Below are positions 1 through 8,693 of a DNA stretch of 64,000 nucleotides, one piece after another. The notes under the pieces are model-generated. The model ran no database searches. It saw nothing but the letters and a program-made list of their open reading frames with translations, and was not told where the DNA came from. The stretch's first letter is position 1. The number at the start of each line of letters is the position of its first letter. Origin of the DNA: JAFMKE01 sp037624485 (lineage in GTDB: Bacteria; Bacteroidota; Bacteroidia; Chitinophagales; UBA8649); assembly GCA_037624485.1 (NCBI GenBank), contig JASJJC010000016.1, forward strand, positions 124,001 to 188,000, in the 5' to 3' direction. The position numbers and the translations under genes are program-made.

Positions 1-739
1 AAACAATCAATTTGTTGTCTCCTAAAATTTCATCCGTCATTTTAAAGGCTGCATTTAAGTATCCTCCGGAATTACCTTGTAAATCTAGAATCAAATTAGT
101 CATTCCTCGCTTGTCTAATTTATCTAAGGCCTCAATGAATTCTTGGGGTGTTTTAGCAGCGAAACGATTGACTTTAATATAGCCAATGTGATCGTTTACC
201 ATATAAGCAGCATCTATTGAAAAAATTGGAATTTTATCTCTTACTATTTTAAAATCTAATATTTTTTTAACATCGATTCGCTTAATTTCCACTTCTACTT
301 CAGTACCCTTTGCACCCCTTAATCGATCGACTACACCTTTGTTTGTGATTCCAATTCCAGCAACTATTTCTCCATCAATCATAACGATACGATCACCTGC
401 AAGTACACCCACTTTTTCACTTGGACCTCCAGCAATTGTTGCAACCACCAGAATGGAATCATTAAGGATGTTAAACTGAATTCCTACTCCTTCAAAATTG
501 CCCAATAAGGGCTCATTCATTTCTGCTACCTCTTCCTTCGAAATGTATACGGAGTGAGGGTCTAGGTCTTTTAAGACGCTTTTTATTGCTATCTCAGCAA
601 GTTTATCTTTGTCTACATCCTGTACATAGAATTGGTCAACATAGTCTAAAACCGTGGTTATTTGCTTGTGAGCCATGTCTTCTTGGCCATTTGCCGTTAG
701 GCATAATGTGACAAGGAAGATTAAAATTAAATTTCTCAT
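1..739 (-). CDS. S41 family C-terminal processing peptidase, 3' end cut by window
   Basis: Reading from the ATG at 739 gives a secreted protein that runs off the window after about 246 codons. The N-terminus is a short signal peptide ending near TANGQ. It is followed by the S41 N-terminal helical region with LDPHSVYIS and GNFEGVGIQF, then a PDZ domain (GGPSEKVGVLAGDRIV). Next comes the start of the tail-specific protease domain (GYIKVNRFAAKTPQEF, LILDLQGNSGG). The catalytic Ser/Lys dyad lies beyond the edge. Family members trim or degrade envelope proteins in the periplasm. It lies 9 bp from the dapD stop on the same strand and could be co-transcribed with it. The family call is firm; the substrate is unknown. 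Confidence 0.9.
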   Translation of the reverse strand, partial: MRNLILIFLVTLCLTANGQEDMAHKQITTVLDYVDQFYVQDVDKDKLAEIAIKSVLKDLDPHSVYISKEEVAEMNEPLLGNFEGVGIQFNILNDSILVVATIAGGPSEKVGVLAGDRIVMIDGEIVAGIGITNKGVVDRLRGAKGTEVEVEIKRIDVKKILDFKIVRDKIPIFSIDAAYMVNDHIGYIKVNRFAAKTPQEFIEALDKLDKRGMTNLILDLQGNSGGYLNAAFKMTDEILGDNKLIV

Positions 740-748
740 AAATTATTC

Positions 749-1561
749 TTAGACAGCCACTTGATGCTCGCGTAATGCGTCATTAAGTGAGGTTTTTTTA
801 TTGGTAGATTCTTTTCTTTGACCAATGATTAAAGCACAGGGCACTTGATATTGACCTGCAGCAAACTTTTTAGTATAGGTGCCAGGTATCACTACGGATC
901 GAGCAGGAACCCTTCCTTTGTATTCTATTGGACTGGCTTGAGTCACATCGATTATCTTTGTGGATGCAGTGAGTACAACGTTTGCGCCTAACACAGCTTC
1001 TTCTTCTACTAACACCCCTTCAACAACAATACATCTAGAGCCAATAAAGCAGTTATTTTCAATAATTACTGGGCTTGCTTGAATAGGTTCAAGAACGCCA
1101 CCTATTCCAACGCCGCCACTGAGGTGCACATTTTCTCCAATTTGAGCACATGAACCTACAGTCGCCCATGTGTCTACCATGGTCCCGGTCCCTACATAGG
1201 CACCAATATTTACATAACTAGGCATTAAGATGGTTCCTTTTTCTATAAAGGAACCATATCTTGCTATGGCATGAGGAACTACTCGGACACCTCTGTTTGC
1301 ATAATCCTTCTTTAGCGGTATTTTATCGTGAAACTCAAATGGACCTATTTCTATAGTCGTCATTTTCCTTATGGGGAAATACAAAACAACTGCTTTTTTA
1401 ATCCATTCATGGACAATCCATTCACCATCTATTTTTTCACATGCTCTTAGCTCACCTTTATCCAATAGCTCAACAACTTCGTTAATGGCAGCATGAGAGT
1501 CCTCTTTAGCTAGTAAATCTCGGTTTTCCCAAACTTCTAAAATTTTAGACTTTAAGTACAT
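749..1561 (-). CDS. dapD: 2,3,4,5-tetrahydropyridine-2,6-dicarboxylate N-succinyltransferase
   Basis: This enzyme succinylates tetrahydrodipicolinate in the succinylase branch of diaminopimelate/lysine synthesis, so it feeds peptidoglycan in the cytoplasm. The protein has the DapD N-terminal helical part, the RGVRVVPHAIARYGSFIEKG segment, and a left-handed beta-helix of hexapeptide repeats (IGAYVGTGTMVDTWATVGSC, then HLSGGVGIGGVLEP). The C-terminus has the usual SPIEYKGRVPARSVVIPG. The reading frame is open upstream to 1618, but family length (about 270 residues) favours the ATG at 1561, or the one at 1573. A possible operon partner is the S41 protease directly downstream. Confidence 0.95.
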   Translation of the reverse strand: MYLKSKILEVWENRDLLAKEDSHAAINEVVELLDKGELRACEKIDGEWIVHEWIKKAVVLYFPIRKMTTIEIGPFEFHDKIPLKKDYANRGVRVVPHAIARYGSFIEKGTILMPSYVNIGAYVGTGTMVDTWATVGSCAQIGENVHLSGGVGIGGVLEPIQASPVIIENNCFIGSRCIVVEGVLVEEEAVLGANVVLTASTKIIDVTQASPIEYKGRVPARSVVIPGTYTKKFAAGQYQVPCALIIGQRKESTNKKTSLNDALREHQVAV

Positions 1562-1573
1562 GAATAAGTTCAT

Positions 1574-1904
1574 TATTTGAAACCGCAAAATAACAATTTT
1601 ACGCTCATTAGTTGGCAAGTAAATTGATTTATTTGTTTATAAATTAGATTTAATAACTTATTTTTGATTGGAATTCACAAACATCATCACGAAAAACATA
1701 TTACAGGTATTTCAATAGCTATAACGTGCATTTGCTTCTAGGATACGCGTGTAAAGTACTAAAGTAGGTATTTGGTAGTTTTTGAGTACAGCAAAGTTCT
1801 GCGAGTGCTATATTATGGGGGCTTAGTATTCAGCCAAAGTTTGTTTAGTATTTTGAGTTTTGCGTAAGTATTAGAGAATGCTTAATTAGTAAAAAAACAC
1901 TTTT
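1574..1904. other. Intergenic stretch with no clear gene
   Basis: About 330 bases upstream of dapD (on the other strand) and of the flavoprotein gene. It is AT-rich, has no convincing open frame and no strong hairpin. I see no clean TTG-N19-TAnnTTTG promoter on either strand. It should still contain the divergent promoters for dapD and the 2006 gene. Confidence 0.5.
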
Positions 1905-2009
1905 ATGTTTTATGATGATAAAGGGAAGTCGATGGGGAAAGAAGAGAGCCTTCAGTCGGACTTTAATTTAAGGAAGATTCTTAAGCAATATGTTAAGCTA
2001 TTAATTTGA
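1905..2009 (+). CDS. Possible 34-residue upstream ORF coupled to the next gene
   Basis: An ATG at 1905 opens a 34-codon frame that is charged and polar, then ends KQYVKLLI. Its TGA stop (2007-2009) overlaps the TTG start of the flavoprotein gene (2006) as TTGA, the arrangement expected for stop-start translational coupling. It begins MFYDDKGKSMGKEESLQ and has no signal peptide or recognised domain. The overlap is the only real support. It may be a leader that helps initiation at the weak TTG codon, or it may be chance. Confidence 0.3.
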   Translation: MFYDDKGKSMGKEESLQSDFNLRKILKQYVKLLI

Positions 2010-3235
2010 AAGCACAAGTTTGTATCGTAGGAGCAGGTCCTGCTGGAGCATCAGCCGCTTTGTTTTTAGCAAAGCAAGGAATTCCATCCGTCTTAATAGA
2101 TAAGAGTAGTTTTCCTCGGGATAAAATATGTGGTGATGCATGTAGCGGCAAGGTGGCTTGGGTCCTTCGAAAACTGGATGAGGAAAAGACTGATTCAGTC
2201 ATTGCAAATAAAGAAAATTTACCATCATGGGGTATCAAGTTTTTTGGTTCAAAAAACAATGAACTTAAAGTTCCATTCAAAATAAACTATAATGTTTCTA
2301 GTGACGTATCTCCTGGTTTCATAGCAAAGCGTATTGATTTTGATAATCAGTTGATTGACTGGGTGCGTGAAAGTAAACTAATTGAGTTGATCGAGGATTG
2401 TCCTATTCAGTATTATAGAAGGGTGGGTAATTGTATTGAGTTAGGGAACGAATCTAAAAGTCGTCATTTTAAGGCAAGTGTCTTGCTGGCGGGCGATGGT
2501 GCTTATTCTAAAGCAGCGAAAGACCTTATGCAAATTGGTGCAGTGGATGATAAAAATTCATTAGGCGTAAGGGCTTATTTTAAAGGAGTTAGTGATTTGG
2601 ATCAAGAGGGTTTTATTGAACTTCATTTTTTAGAGGAGTTACTGCCCGGATATTTTTGGATATTCCCATTACCTAATGGGGAGGCAAATGTTGGTTTAGG
2701 AATGCGTACCGATGTCCAAAAAAATAAAAGACTTAATTTGAAGCAGGTCTTCAATCAAATTGTAAGTGAGCATCCGATCATTTCCAAAAGATTTAAAAAT
2801 GCTGAGTTACAGGGGAATATTCGTTTACATGGACTTCCTTTAGGTGGGCATGAAAAAATTTCTGATGATCAGTTAATTTTGTTGGGGGATGCCGCTGCGT
2901 TAATTGATCCTTTTACAGGGGAGGGAATAGGTAATGCTATGATATCGGGTATGATAGCCGCAGATGTCGTAACACAGAACTATCATGGTAAAACCTTTGA
3001 GGGTGTTAATCTTAAAGCATATGATGAGCAGGTGTATCGAAGATTGGGCAGTGAACTAAAGCTCAGTCAGCACATGCAAAGTTTAACTAAATATCCTTGG
3101 TTATTTAATATGGTTGTCAATAAAGCTAGAAAAAATAAGGAGCTTCGTGATACAATATCCTGTATGTTTGAAAGTGTGGATATGCGAAAAAGGTTAAGGA
3201 ATCCTATGTTTTATTTCCGCATTTTATTTGGCTAG
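2006..3235 (+). CDS. Geranylgeranyl reductase family FAD-dependent oxidoreductase
   Basis: A 409-residue flavoprotein. The FAD-binding Rossmann motif GAGPAGA is at residues 9-15, the family motif PGYFWIFPLPNGEANVGLG at 214-232, and the second FAD motif GDAAALIDPFTGEGIG at 294-309. FPRDKICGDACSG near residue 37 is also typical. Relatives reduce double bonds in geranylgeranyl chains of lipids, quinones or chlorophyll; the substrate here is unknown. The start is a TTG, since no in-frame ATG precedes the Rossmann strand. A fused prenyl diphosphate synthase gene lies 2.5 kb downstream, so a shared isoprenoid role is possible, but unrelated genes separate them. Confidence 0.85.
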   Translation: MKAQVCIVGAGPAGASAALFLAKQGIPSVLIDKSSFPRDKICGDACSGKVAWVLRKLDEEKTDSVIANKENLPSWGIKFFGSKNNELKVPFKINYNVSSDVSPGFIAKRIDFDNQLIDWVRESKLIELIEDCPIQYYRRVGNCIELGNESKSRHFKASVLLAGDGAYSKAAKDLMQIGAVDDKNSLGVRAYFKGVSDLDQEGFIELHFLEELLPGYFWIFPLPNGEANVGLGMRTDVQKNKRLNLKQVFNQIVSEHPIISKRFKNAELQGNIRLHGLPLGGHEKISDDQLILLGDAAALIDPFTGEGIGNAMISGMIAADVVTQNYHGKTFEGVNLKAYDEQVYRRLGSELKLSQHMQSLTKYPWLFNMVVNKARKNKELRDTISCMFESVDMRKRLRNPMFYFRILFG

Positions 3236-3265
3236 AAAAAAAACAGAAAAATAATATCAAAATTG

Positions 3266-3296
3266 TTGTATTTCAATAAGATAGCATTTATCTTTG
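3266..3296 (+). promoter_or_regulatory. Bacteroidota-type promoter of tRNA-Lys
   Basis: TTG at 3266-3268 is followed after 20 bases by TATCTTTG at 3289-3296, matching the Bacteroidota primary-sigma consensus TTG-N19/20-TAnnTTTG. The -7 box lies 17 bases before the tRNA 5' end, as expected for a short leader. Confidence 0.75.
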
Positions 3297-3313
3297 CAGT
3301 CCCTAAAAATCAA

Positions 3314-3386
3314 GATTCAGTAGCTCAGCTGGTAGAGCACAACACTTTTAATGTTGGGGTCCTGGGTTCGAGCCCCAGCTGAATCA
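3314..3386 (+). tRNA. tRNA-Lys (anticodon TTT)
   Basis: A 73-base cloverleaf. The acceptor stem pairs GATTCAG with CTGAATC, with discriminator A at 3386. The D-stem GCTC/GAGC, the anticodon stem CAACA/TGTTG around loop CTTTTAA (anticodon TTT), and the T-arm CTGGG-TTCGAGC-CCCAG all pair fully. The 3' CCA is not encoded. It stands alone between its own promoter and a strong terminator. Confidence 0.98.
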
Positions 3387-3390
3387 CTTC

Positions 3391-3420
3391 AATCCCGACT
3401 TTACGTCGGGATTTTTGTTT
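3391..3420 (+). terminator. Rho-independent terminator after tRNA-Lys
   Basis: The nine-base arms AATCCCGAC and GTCGGGATT close a TTTAC loop and run into a T-rich tail (TTTTTGTTT). It starts four bases after the tRNA. The upstream As also give the opposite strand some terminator character, which may serve the end of the haem-binding gene at 3423. Confidence 0.9.
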
Positions 3421-3422
3421 TA

Positions 3423-3866
3423 CTACATTTTGAAATATTGAAGGATTACATCTTTCTCCTCCGCACTAAGTTTTGCCTCTTGATGCACCAGAGTATAAGT
3501 CGATAGCGGCATTCGATTTTCTTCTAGAACTTCTATGATTTCAAAACCAGCATACTCTTGTTCTTTTGCGGTATATGAATTCCATTCTGAAAAATTAAGT
3601 TTCTTTTTACCTCCCCCAATATGATTGGCTAAGAACCATGAAACAGGAGCTATCTTGTTATACCAGGGATAATTCGTTTGATTTGAATGACAATCATAAC
3701 AGCTGGACTCCAATATTGAGTTGATTTCCAATACCTTGTTATTCATGGCTTCTTTCGTCTCAAATACAGGAAATGTATTTGTTTCATCGGTCTGATTCTT
3801 CTTAATCGGTATAAATTGGATTAGAATGAAGACAAGTAAAACACTTAAACCTATTTTAATTTTCAT
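3423..3866 (-). CDS. Haem-binding domain protein with CxxCH motif
   Basis: A 147-residue protein from the ATG at 3866, with one N-terminal membrane segment or signal anchor (residues 3-20). The haem-attachment motif C56-Y-D-C59-H60 follows, then NYPWYNKIAPVSWFLANHI and the acidic/WNSYTAKEQ region typical of the small 'haem_bd' family found in Bacteroidota. It probably carries one c-type haem on the outer face of the inner membrane; its redox partner is unknown. The open frame extends to 3917, but the ATG at 3866 gives a normal leader. It overlaps the end of the antiporter gene upstream by 11 bases and is likely co-transcribed with it. Confidence 0.8.
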   Translation of the reverse strand: MKIKIGLSVLLVFILIQFIPIKKNQTDETNTFPVFETKEAMNNKVLEINSILESSCYDCHSNQTNYPWYNKIAPVSWFLANHIGGGKKKLNFSEWNSYTAKEQEYAGFEIIEVLEENRMPLSTYTLVHQEAKLSAEEKDVILQYFKM

Positions 3867-5715
3867 AATTTTTTTCTTTTGTTCCAAGCAGGAATACAAG
3901 ACCGATAATACAAACAAATCCTATTACATATAATAAATACCATGGTATGCCTATTGCGAAAAGTACGCCACCACAAAATAAGCTAACCAAGCCTACAATA
4001 AAGGCATAGGGCATTTGTGTTTTCACATGGTCGATGTGATTGCAATCTGTCGCTAATGAACTTAAAATAGTCGTATCAGAAATAGGGGAGCAATGGTCAC
4101 CAAAAACGGATGCGGCTAATATTACCGAAACTGTATTGAGCAGCACGGGCATTAAATAATTTAAATCTACCTCCGATCCATTATTCACACTTACACCTAT
4201 CACGATAGGTATGCAAATTGGGTACATAACAGCCATAGTATTCCAACTAGAGCCAGTAGCAAAGGAGATTAAAGCTGAAAGCACAAAAAATATCCCTGGA
4301 AGCCAATAAGGGTTGAAATTTTCAGGTACTAAGGAAGCAAGAAAGGAAGCCGTGTGAAGATTCTCAATCACTCCTGCTAATGCCCAAGCTAAAACTAATA
4401 TAGCTATAGCAGGAACCATAGTCTTAAATCCTTCAATAAGGCTTTCTATACTTTTTTTAATGCCTAATGAATTACTAATTTTGGATACAATTACAGCTAC
4501 TACACAAGCTAAAAAAGATGCCCAAATCAATGCGATATATGAATCTGCATTCGATAGTGTTGACCTTAACTTAAACATTAAAGTCTCCGAGCTACTCCAT
4601 ACTTCGGTTGAATAACCGGTTAAAATCAGGCCTGCTATTACCATTACGATTAAAGTTAAAACAGGCAATGCTGCATTGGCCCAATGACTTGTCTTTTGCT
4701 TATGCGCATCCATCGTGATTGTTTCTTTCGCTTTTCGTGCCTTTATTTCTGCTTTCCGCATTGAACCAAAGTCTCTTTTAAAGACTATAAGAAGTAACAT
4801 AAAGAATAAAGTGAAAACAGGGTAATAGGCATACTTTAAAGAACCTAAAAAAATGGAATAGGCACCTTCCTCAATGACAATAAAATTTTGAAGGGCAAGT
4901 CCTTTCTCAATTTCTGAAAGTTGATAGCCAATCCAGGTGGTTACGAATGCTACTGATGCAATTGGTGCAGCTGTGCTATCAACAATATAGGCTAATTTCT
5001 CCCTTGAAATTTTAAATTTATCCGTAAGTGGCCGCATCGTATTACCCACGACTAAAGAGTTTGCATAATCGTCAAAAAATATCAAGCAACCCATAAGCAT
5101 AGTTGCCAATTGGGTTCTTCTGGCAGATGTGGCAAGTTTAGATACTTTTGAAACCACACCATTCATTCCTCCATTGGATGAAATAATATGCACCATTCCT
5201 CCAATTAATACAGAGAACAAAATGATTGATAAATGTCCAGTTTGTAATTCTCCCCCATCCGTCCATGCAATAGCCTGGATGATATAGGTGTCAGCAATTT
5301 GCAAAAAACTTGAAAATAGTTGGGATAACTGAAATCCATTGAGGCTGAAAACGCCAAAAAATATCCCCAAAATAAGGGCAATATGTACCTCCTTAAACAA
5401 CAAGGCCATCAGGATAGCAATAAGCGGGGGAACTACAGAAAACCAGGCTGAAAAACGTTTACTTACGCCATTGTTCTGATAAATTAGTTCTTGGTTCTCT
5501 TTATCATATTGCAATGTTGGACTTGTTTCGTTTTCAAGCGCAAGATCTTGTAATTGCTGCTCGTCAAAATATCTTTCAGTGGAATCTTTATCCATTGTAA
5601 AATTAATAGCCTGTGCATCAAGGCCTAAACAACTATAAAAAACTGCAAAAAATAATAAAAAAACTCTCAATAGAAGTATTGTTGTTCCGAGTAAATATAG
5701 CGTATATTTTATCAA
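3856..5715 (-). CDS. NhaC family Na+/H+ antiporter
   Basis: A 619-residue polytopic inner-membrane protein. Conserved blocks include FKEVHIALILGIFFGVF, FFDDYANSLVVGNTMRPLTD, STAAPIASVAFVTTWIGYQ, ATGSSWNTMAVMYPI and FGDHCSPISDTTILSSLA, all typical of NhaC-type sodium/proton antiporters. Before the first family helix lies an extra hydrophobic N-terminal segment ending in a signal-peptide-like GLDAQA and about 50 polar residues, common in Bacteroidota homologues. It would export sodium using the proton gradient, or the reverse depending on conditions. The coding end overlaps the haem-binding protein gene, suggesting an operon. Substrate preference cannot be read from sequence. Confidence 0.88.
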   Translation of the reverse strand: MIKYTLYLLGTTILLLRVFLLFFAVFYSCLGLDAQAINFTMDKDSTERYFDEQQLQDLALENETSPTLQYDKENQELIYQNNGVSKRFSAWFSVVPPLIAILMALLFKEVHIALILGIFFGVFSLNGFQLSQLFSSFLQIADTYIIQAIAWTDGGELQTGHLSIILFSVLIGGMVHIISSNGGMNGVVSKVSKLATSARRTQLATMLMGCLIFFDDYANSLVVGNTMRPLTDKFKISREKLAYIVDSTAAPIASVAFVTTWIGYQLSEIEKGLALQNFIVIEEGAYSIFLGSLKYAYYPVFTLFFMLLLIVFKRDFGSMRKAEIKARKAKETITMDAHKQKTSHWANAALPVLTLIVMVIAGLILTGYSTEVWSSSETLMFKLRSTLSNADSYIALIWASFLACVVAVIVSKISNSLGIKKSIESLIEGFKTMVPAIAILVLAWALAGVIENLHTASFLASLVPENFNPYWLPGIFFVLSALISFATGSSWNTMAVMYPICIPIVIGVSVNNGSEVDLNYLMPVLLNTVSVILAASVFGDHCSPISDTTILSSLATDCNHIDHVKTQMPYAFIVGLVSLFCGGVLFAIGIPWYLLYVIGFVCIIGLVFLLGTKEKNYEN

Positions 5716-5785
5716 TTGAAAAATATAGTGGATACATTTCTTTGTGAGTTATGATTAAACTATCTTGCGCCAAAATAACCCTTTT

Positions 5786-8044
5786 ATGCTGCCCTTACAC
5801 AATGATTTTAAACGTCCATCGGATTGGCCGATAGGTGATATCATTGACCTAGATATTCATGACTTGCCTCATGATAGTTCGACTACAGAATGGTGGTACA
5901 TCAATTCACATATTACGTCAAATACAGGTAAGAAATACTCAGTTTTTGCCTCTTTTTTTAGGAGACTTTTAAAGTATAATGAAGAAACTCAAAAACTCGA
6001 GTATGCGCATTCCATAACTTGGGCAATCATCGATGTTGAAAATCAAAAATATTATAATAATTCACTGATTGATCAACGATCACCCGAAATAGGATTGGAA
6101 AGACTAAGAAAGGGCGAAATTGTAAAGGATGAGCGTATTCGGAAATCAGCTATCGAAATGCTAGAAAAGGGCAATGTTCCCTATCCGGATAGATTATTTG
6201 ATAGGGAAGTACGAGTATCTAGAGATAAACTTGATTTAAAATTTGATCGAAATTCATACCGTAAATTAGATAATGGCAACTATGAATTGATTCTTGAAGA
6301 TGAAGAGCATAAAGTTGCTTGTAAGATGGTTTTAGAACCGCAAAAACCTGTCACTCGTCATGGTGATAATGGCGTTGTATTCGGTGTGTCAGCCGAGGAT
6401 ATGTTTTATTATTTCATTCCAAGAAACAAAGCAAATGGATTTATCGAAATAGAAGGTGAACGAATACCATTTGAAAACTCTACAGCTTGGTACGACCACG
6501 AGTTTGGGAGACATCGCAAAGCCAAAAATGATAAGGATATCGTGAGTAAAGATGTCGCTTGGAATTGGATTTCGTCGCAGTTAAGTAATGGATATGAGTT
6601 TACAGCTTATGATTTGATTGATAATGATACCAAGCAGGGCTGTGGCTCATATTTAATATTAATTGATCCTCAAGGTAATAGAACTCAGGTTAACGAATTT
6701 AGTTTAAGATCTAAAGGCAATGATTGGACAAGTACAAGAACGTTCAGAGATTACCCATTGGAATGGGTGTTAGAGGCGCCTAGTATAGGTTTACATGTTG
6801 AAGCAAAGGCATGTTTTCCTCATCAAGAATTTGCTACGGTCATTTCAAAACCTGCATTTTGGGAAGGTAGAGTAGAGGTAAAGGGACGATTAGGAAAGGA
6901 AGAAATAGAGGGACCTGGTTTTGTGGAAAGAAGTGGATTTGATTCTGTAACTAACTTGGAAGAATTCTTTAAGGTGGTTAGTCGTGAAACTATCCGGTCT
7001 GTTAAGAAAATTTTACCCAAGAATCCAACGGCTGAAAAATTAGCTGAATTAGTTTCTAAAAAAGATCAAACGAATTATACACATGGTATTGATAATGTCC
7101 AGTTTTCCAAGGCATTGGTTGAACCAATTCGCAGTATAATTGATCGTGGGGGTAAGTCCTGGAGGAGTTATGCTGCTTTAGCTTGTTGTGATATTGTAGG
7201 AGGAAATTCCCAAAAGGCAAAAGATTGGTTGGCCTTACCAGAAATGATGCACGTAGGTTCACTAATCGTGGATGATGTGGAAGATCAATCGGATGTGCGA
7301 AGAGGTGGGCCAAGTTGCCATAAGTTGTATTCTGAAGCGCTTGCTATAAATGCTGGTTCTGCTTGCTATTTCTTAGGTCAGATTGTTATCTATCAAGCAG
7401 ATGAATTAGAGGATTCAAAAAAACTGAGAATCTATAATTTGTATTTTGAAGCTTTACGTGCAGCGCATTCTGGACAAGCTTTGGATATACACGGTTTAGA
7501 TTATATGATGAAGGAGGTAGTTGAAGAGGGCGCTGGAAGGTTGTTAGAGGAACGAATTTTAGCAATCCATAGACTAAAGTCAGCAGCTCCTGCATCTTAC
7601 CTCGCTCAGATTGGTGTGATACTTGGCGGGGGCTCAGAAATTCAGGTCAAAGGCTTGGGTGACTACTATGAAGCGCTAGGAATATCTTTTCAAATTATTG
7701 ATGATACACTTAATTTAAGAGGATTTAAAGATGGCTTAAAAACTAAAGGAGAAGATATAACTTCAGGTAAAATAACCTATCCCGTTGCAAAAGCGATGAT
7801 CCGATTGGATAAGTTGGATAGGGCTAGGTTGTGGGAGATAGTTGCGTCAAAAACTGATGATGTAGGCTTGATAAAAGAAGCTGTTGATTTGTTAGATAAA
7901 GTGAGTGCTTTAGATGATTGTGTGCAAGAAGCTAAAGATATACTCAATGATGCCTGGAAAGTATTAGATCCTATCGTAAGAGACTCTATGGTGAAATTGA
8001 ACCTTCGAGCATTTAGTTGGTATGTATTAGATAGACATTATTAA
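5786..8044 (+). CDS. Fusion of AttH/CrtC-like lipocalin domain and isoprenyl diphosphate synthase
   Basis: A two-domain protein. Positions here count from the TTG at 5765; the ATG is residue 8. Residues about 35-385 look like the AttH/CrtC lipocalin-like fold: STTEWWYINSHI at 39-50 and AWYDHEFGRH at 241-250. Residues about 430-759 form a trans-prenyl synthase with GGK (462-464), first Asp-rich motif DDVEDQSD (503-510) followed by VRRGGPSCH, second motif DDTLN (646-650) and KGEDITSGK. The DDxxDxS...DDxxN pattern resembles eukaryotic-type GGPP synthases, so a C20 product is plausible. The lipocalin half resembles carotenoid hydratase and is often a terpenoid-modifying domain. The ATG at 5786 is preferred because TATCTTG around 5761-5767 may be a -7 box covering the TTG. 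Two-domain call firm; product inferred. Confidence 0.8.
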   Translation: MLPLHNDFKRPSDWPIGDIIDLDIHDLPHDSSTTEWWYINSHITSNTGKKYSVFASFFRRLLKYNEETQKLEYAHSITWAIIDVENQKYYNNSLIDQRSPEIGLERLRKGEIVKDERIRKSAIEMLEKGNVPYPDRLFDREVRVSRDKLDLKFDRNSYRKLDNGNYELILEDEEHKVACKMVLEPQKPVTRHGDNGVVFGVSAEDMFYYFIPRNKANGFIEIEGERIPFENSTAWYDHEFGRHRKAKNDKDIVSKDVAWNWISSQLSNGYEFTAYDLIDNDTKQGCGSYLILIDPQGNRTQVNEFSLRSKGNDWTSTRTFRDYPLEWVLEAPSIGLHVEAKACFPHQEFATVISKPAFWEGRVEVKGRLGKEEIEGPGFVERSGFDSVTNLEEFFKVVSRETIRSVKKILPKNPTAEKLAELVSKKDQTNYTHGIDNVQFSKALVEPIRSIIDRGGKSWRSYAALACCDIVGGNSQKAKDWLALPEMMHVGSLIVDDVEDQSDVRRGGPSCHKLYSEALAINAGSACYFLGQIVIYQADELEDSKKLRIYNLYFEALRAAHSGQALDIHGLDYMMKEVVEEGAGRLLEERILAIHRLKSAAPASYLAQIGVILGGGSEIQVKGLGDYYEALGISFQIIDDTLNLRGFKDGLKTKGEDITSGKITYPVAKAMIRLDKLDRARLWEIVASKTDDVGLIKEAVDLLDKVSALDDCVQEAKDILNDAWKVLDPIVRDSMVKLNLRAFSWYVLDRHY

Positions 8045-8096
8045 ATGCAGTGATTCGTTAATTTCGCTTATTTTTACACTTCATTAAGCAGTCACT

Positions 8097-8693
8097 ATGA
8101 AGTCTAAATTTAAGTATTACGTTTTTAACAAACCATTTAATGTGTTAAGCCAATTTACCCGTGAGGCTAATCAAGAATCTATAGCGGATTACTTTTATCT
8201 TGACATTAAAGATGTTTATCCTATCGGGAGATTAGATAAGGATAGTGAAGGCCTGCTAATTTTAACCAACGATAAAAGGTTAAATGCACTTCTTTTAGGT
8301 CCAAAACAAAAAAAAACCAAAACATATCTTGCGCAGGTGGAAGGAAAGTTTTCTAAAGAGGCAGCTAAAAAGCTTAAGGAAGGGGTTGATATAACAGTAG
8401 ACAAAAAAGTCTATGAGACATTGCCCGCAAATGCAAAGTTTATTGAAAGGCCTAAATATTTATGGAATCGAATCCCACCTATCCGGGTCAGGAAGGATAT
8501 ACCGATTTCTTGGGTGGAAATTAAGCTTGTAGAAGGCAAGAATAGACAAGTAAGGAAAATGTTAGCTGCGGTGGGTTTTCCAGTATTAAGACTCATTAGA
8601 ATGCGTGTTGAAGATTTGGATTTAAATCAGATTTCTCCTGGGGACATTCAAGAATATCACCAACAAGAATTTTATAGAAAACTGGGCTTATAG
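8097..8693 (+). CDS. RsuA/RluE-type 23S rRNA pseudouridine synthase
   Basis: A 198-residue protein lacking an S4 domain. It begins with YYVFNKPFNVLSQF, has the catalytic motif GRLDKDSEG at residues 44-52 (nucleophile Asp47) and the conserved LVEGKNRQVRKMLAAVGFPV near the C-terminus. Length and order of blocks match RluE-like enzymes, which isomerise a specific uridine in 23S rRNA. The exact target base is not deducible. Its TAG overlaps the GTG start of the next pseudouridine synthase by one base, so the two are translated together. Confidence 0.85.
   Translation: MKSKFKYYVFNKPFNVLSQFTREANQESIADYFYLDIKDVYPIGRLDKDSEGLLILTNDKRLNALLLGPKQKKTKTYLAQVEGKFSKEAAKKLKEGVDITVDKKVYETLPANAKFIERPKYLWNRIPPIRVRKDIPISWVEIKLVEGKNRQVRKMLAAVGFPVLRLIRMRVEDLDLNQISPGDIQEYHQQEFYRKLGL

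Noticed and set aside
1993..2280. A 95-codon frame on the minus strand
   Set aside because: It is antisense to the FAD-binding start of the geranylgeranyl-reductase-like gene.
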